Under the pieces are notes generated by a model. The model was not told the origin of the DNA and searched no databases. It was given only the letters and a program-made list of their open reading frames with translations. This document shows positions 6,333-7,295 of a DNA stretch of 7,295 nt, in pieces. The stretch is from contig JAHEDL010000208.1 of assembly GCA_024641255.1 (NCBI GenBank), positions 1 through 7,295 of the forward strand. Reading direction: 5' to 3'. How positions within the stretch are numbered: position 1 is the first letter of the stretch; each line of letters starts with the position of its first letter. The translations under genes were made by a program, and so were the position numbers. The DNA is from Pseudorhodobacter sp. (lineage in GTDB: Bacteria > Pseudomonadota > Alphaproteobacteria > Rhodobacterales > Rhodobacteraceae).

Positions 6333-6354
6333 GGGGATCCTATCGAATTGGCGG

Positions 6355-7295
6355 TCAGAACCGGGCTTCGGTCAGGTGAACAAGTTGCGCGCCTGCTTCG
6401 TAATAGGCAGAGCGCAGGCCGCGCAGGGCTGCGGGTTCTGGTTGGCTGAGCGGCAGCGGCAGTGCGGCGGCAGCGATATCGCCCGACAGCAGCCCGGCCA
6501 TTGCGCGGCCAAAAACGGTGCCGGGGGCGATGCCACGGCCGTTATATCCGCAAAAGCTGTAGATGCCGTCGTCAAGTTGGTGGAAGCGCGGCAGGTTGTC
6601 AGAGGTCATGCCAATGTTGCCGAACCATTCCTGTTCAAAGCGAAGTTCGGTGATTTGTGGGTAAAGCTTGCGCAGGGCACGCTTGGCCCAAGCGCGGTGC
6701 ACCGCCACGCCCGAGTTGCGCAGCGCCCCGACCGAGCCGAACACCAGTCGGTTCATCGCGTCGAAGCGATAAGACAACAGCACCTCTTTGGTATCCCAGA
6801 CGCCTTGCCGCCCCGGCAGGATGCTTTTGGCGACATCCGGCGTAAGCGGCTGGGTTGCCATGTTGAAATAGGGCAGGGTGACCTGTTGGCGGGCGATGTT
6901 TTGCGGCAAAAGGCGGGTGTAGGCATCGGTGGCCAGCACCACCTGTTTTGCGCTGACCGACCCGTTTGGCGTGCGCACCAGCCAGCCGTTTGCGCTGCGC
7001 GTCAGCGCCGTTGCCGGAGATTGCGTGTGGATGGCAACGCCCAAGGCGGTGGCGGCGCGGGCAAGGCCACGGGCATAGGCCAAGGGCTGAATCGTGCCAG
7101 CGCGACGGTCAAGCAAAGCGCCTGCGTAAAAACTGGTGCCAAGCATGGCGGCGGCTTCGGACTTGTCCAACAGATCAACCGGAGCACCGCGCTTTTGCCA
7201 TTGGCGCGCCCGTTCGGTCAGTTCGGCCACGCCCTTTTTGCCGACACCGGCGTGCAGCGTGCCGACTGGATTTGCTTCGCAGTCAATGGCGTGGC
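6355..7295 (-). CDS. FAD-dependent amine/D-amino-acid oxidoreductase (DAO family), 5' end outside the window
   Basis: The visible 312 residues are the middle and C-terminal part of a DadA/OrdL-type flavoenzyme, which oxidises a primary or secondary amine (D-amino acid, glycine derivative or gamma-glutamyl-putrescine) to an imine. The GxGxxG FAD-binding motif and the start lie beyond 7295. Numbering from the first visible residue, I see DCEANPVGTLHAG (4-16), the second nucleotide-binding strand VVLATDAY (118-125), MATQPL (145-150), the substrate-lid stretch LVFGSVGAL (183-191), and the C-terminal flavin motif GYNGRGIAPGT (249-259), which is close to that of the PuuB/OrdL branch. Full proteins of this branch are about 430 residues, so roughly 120 are missing. 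TGA is at 6355-6357, 22 bases before the aminotransferase ATG, so the two are co-transcribed. A deaminating oxidase followed by a transaminase fits stepwise use of a polyamine or amino acid; the exact substrate is inferred only from context. Confidence 0.9.
   Translation of the reverse strand, partial: HAIDCEANPVGTLHAGVGKKGVAELTERARQWQKRGAPVDLLDKSEAAAMLGTSFYAGALLDRRAGTIQPLAYARGLARAATALGVAIHTQSPATALTRSANGWLVRTPNGSVSAKQVVLATDAYTRLLPQNIARQQVTLPYFNMATQPLTPDVAKSILPGRQGVWDTKEVLLSYRFDAMNRLVFGSVGALRNSGVAVHRAWAKRALRKLYPQITELRFEQEWFGNIGMTSDNLPRFHQLDDGIYSFCGYNGRGIAPGTVFGRAMAGLLSGDIAAAALPLPLSQPEPAALRGLRSAYYEAGAQLVHLTEARF

Overview
The window looks like a chromosomal segment of a GC-rich alphaproteobacterium, most likely Rhodobacteraceae (Roseobacter group). 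This rests on gene content and protein style, not on a search: a subtilisin/P-domain/RTX protease of a type common in that family, a class I aminotransferase paired with an OrdL/DadA-type FAD oxidoreductase, and remnants of a VRR-NUC plus helix-turn-helix gene pair of the kind seen in alphaproteobacterial prophages and islands.

Left part (1-1274) is an eroded mobile-element remnant. On the minus strand, three gene fragments follow each other (829-1020 unknown, 453-832 VRR-NUC nuclease, 271-456 HTH protein). Each pair is joined by a 4-base ATGA stop/start overlap, so this was once a translationally coupled operon. The first lacks a start, the second appears to have lost one base in a run of six C, and the third breaks off after about 48 family-like residues. 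Facing them on the plus strand is the first ~50 codons of a tyrosine recombinase (TTG start at 1017, good Shine-Dalgarno), fused to an unrelated tail that stops at 1274. No complete gene is seen in this part.

Centre (1397-5101): one large intact gene for a 1234-residue secreted protease. It has an N-terminal S8 (subtilisin/kexin-like) catalytic domain, a P domain, a first RTX block, an Ig-like domain, four more RTX blocks and a C-terminal type I secretion signal. There is no Sec signal peptide and no obvious propeptide. Points of interest are an HATSVAG active-site motif where HGTxVAG is expected, exactly two cysteines placed close together, 27 in-phase calcium-binding nonapeptides, and an 80-residue tandem duplication. 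No type I secretion ABC or membrane-fusion gene is in the window.

Right part (5151-7295, minus strand): a two-gene operon read right to left. A glycine/D-amino-acid-oxidase-family FAD enzyme (5' end beyond the window) is followed after 22 bases by a complete aspartate/aromatic-type PLP aminotransferase. Together they suggest amine or amino-acid catabolism. A GC-rich hairpin at 5106-5130 separates this operon from the convergent protease gene.

I see no tRNA, rRNA, CRISPR array or intact insertion sequence. I do not see a convincing new multi-gene system. The most unusual material is in the protease and in the collapsed overlapping-gene module beside it.
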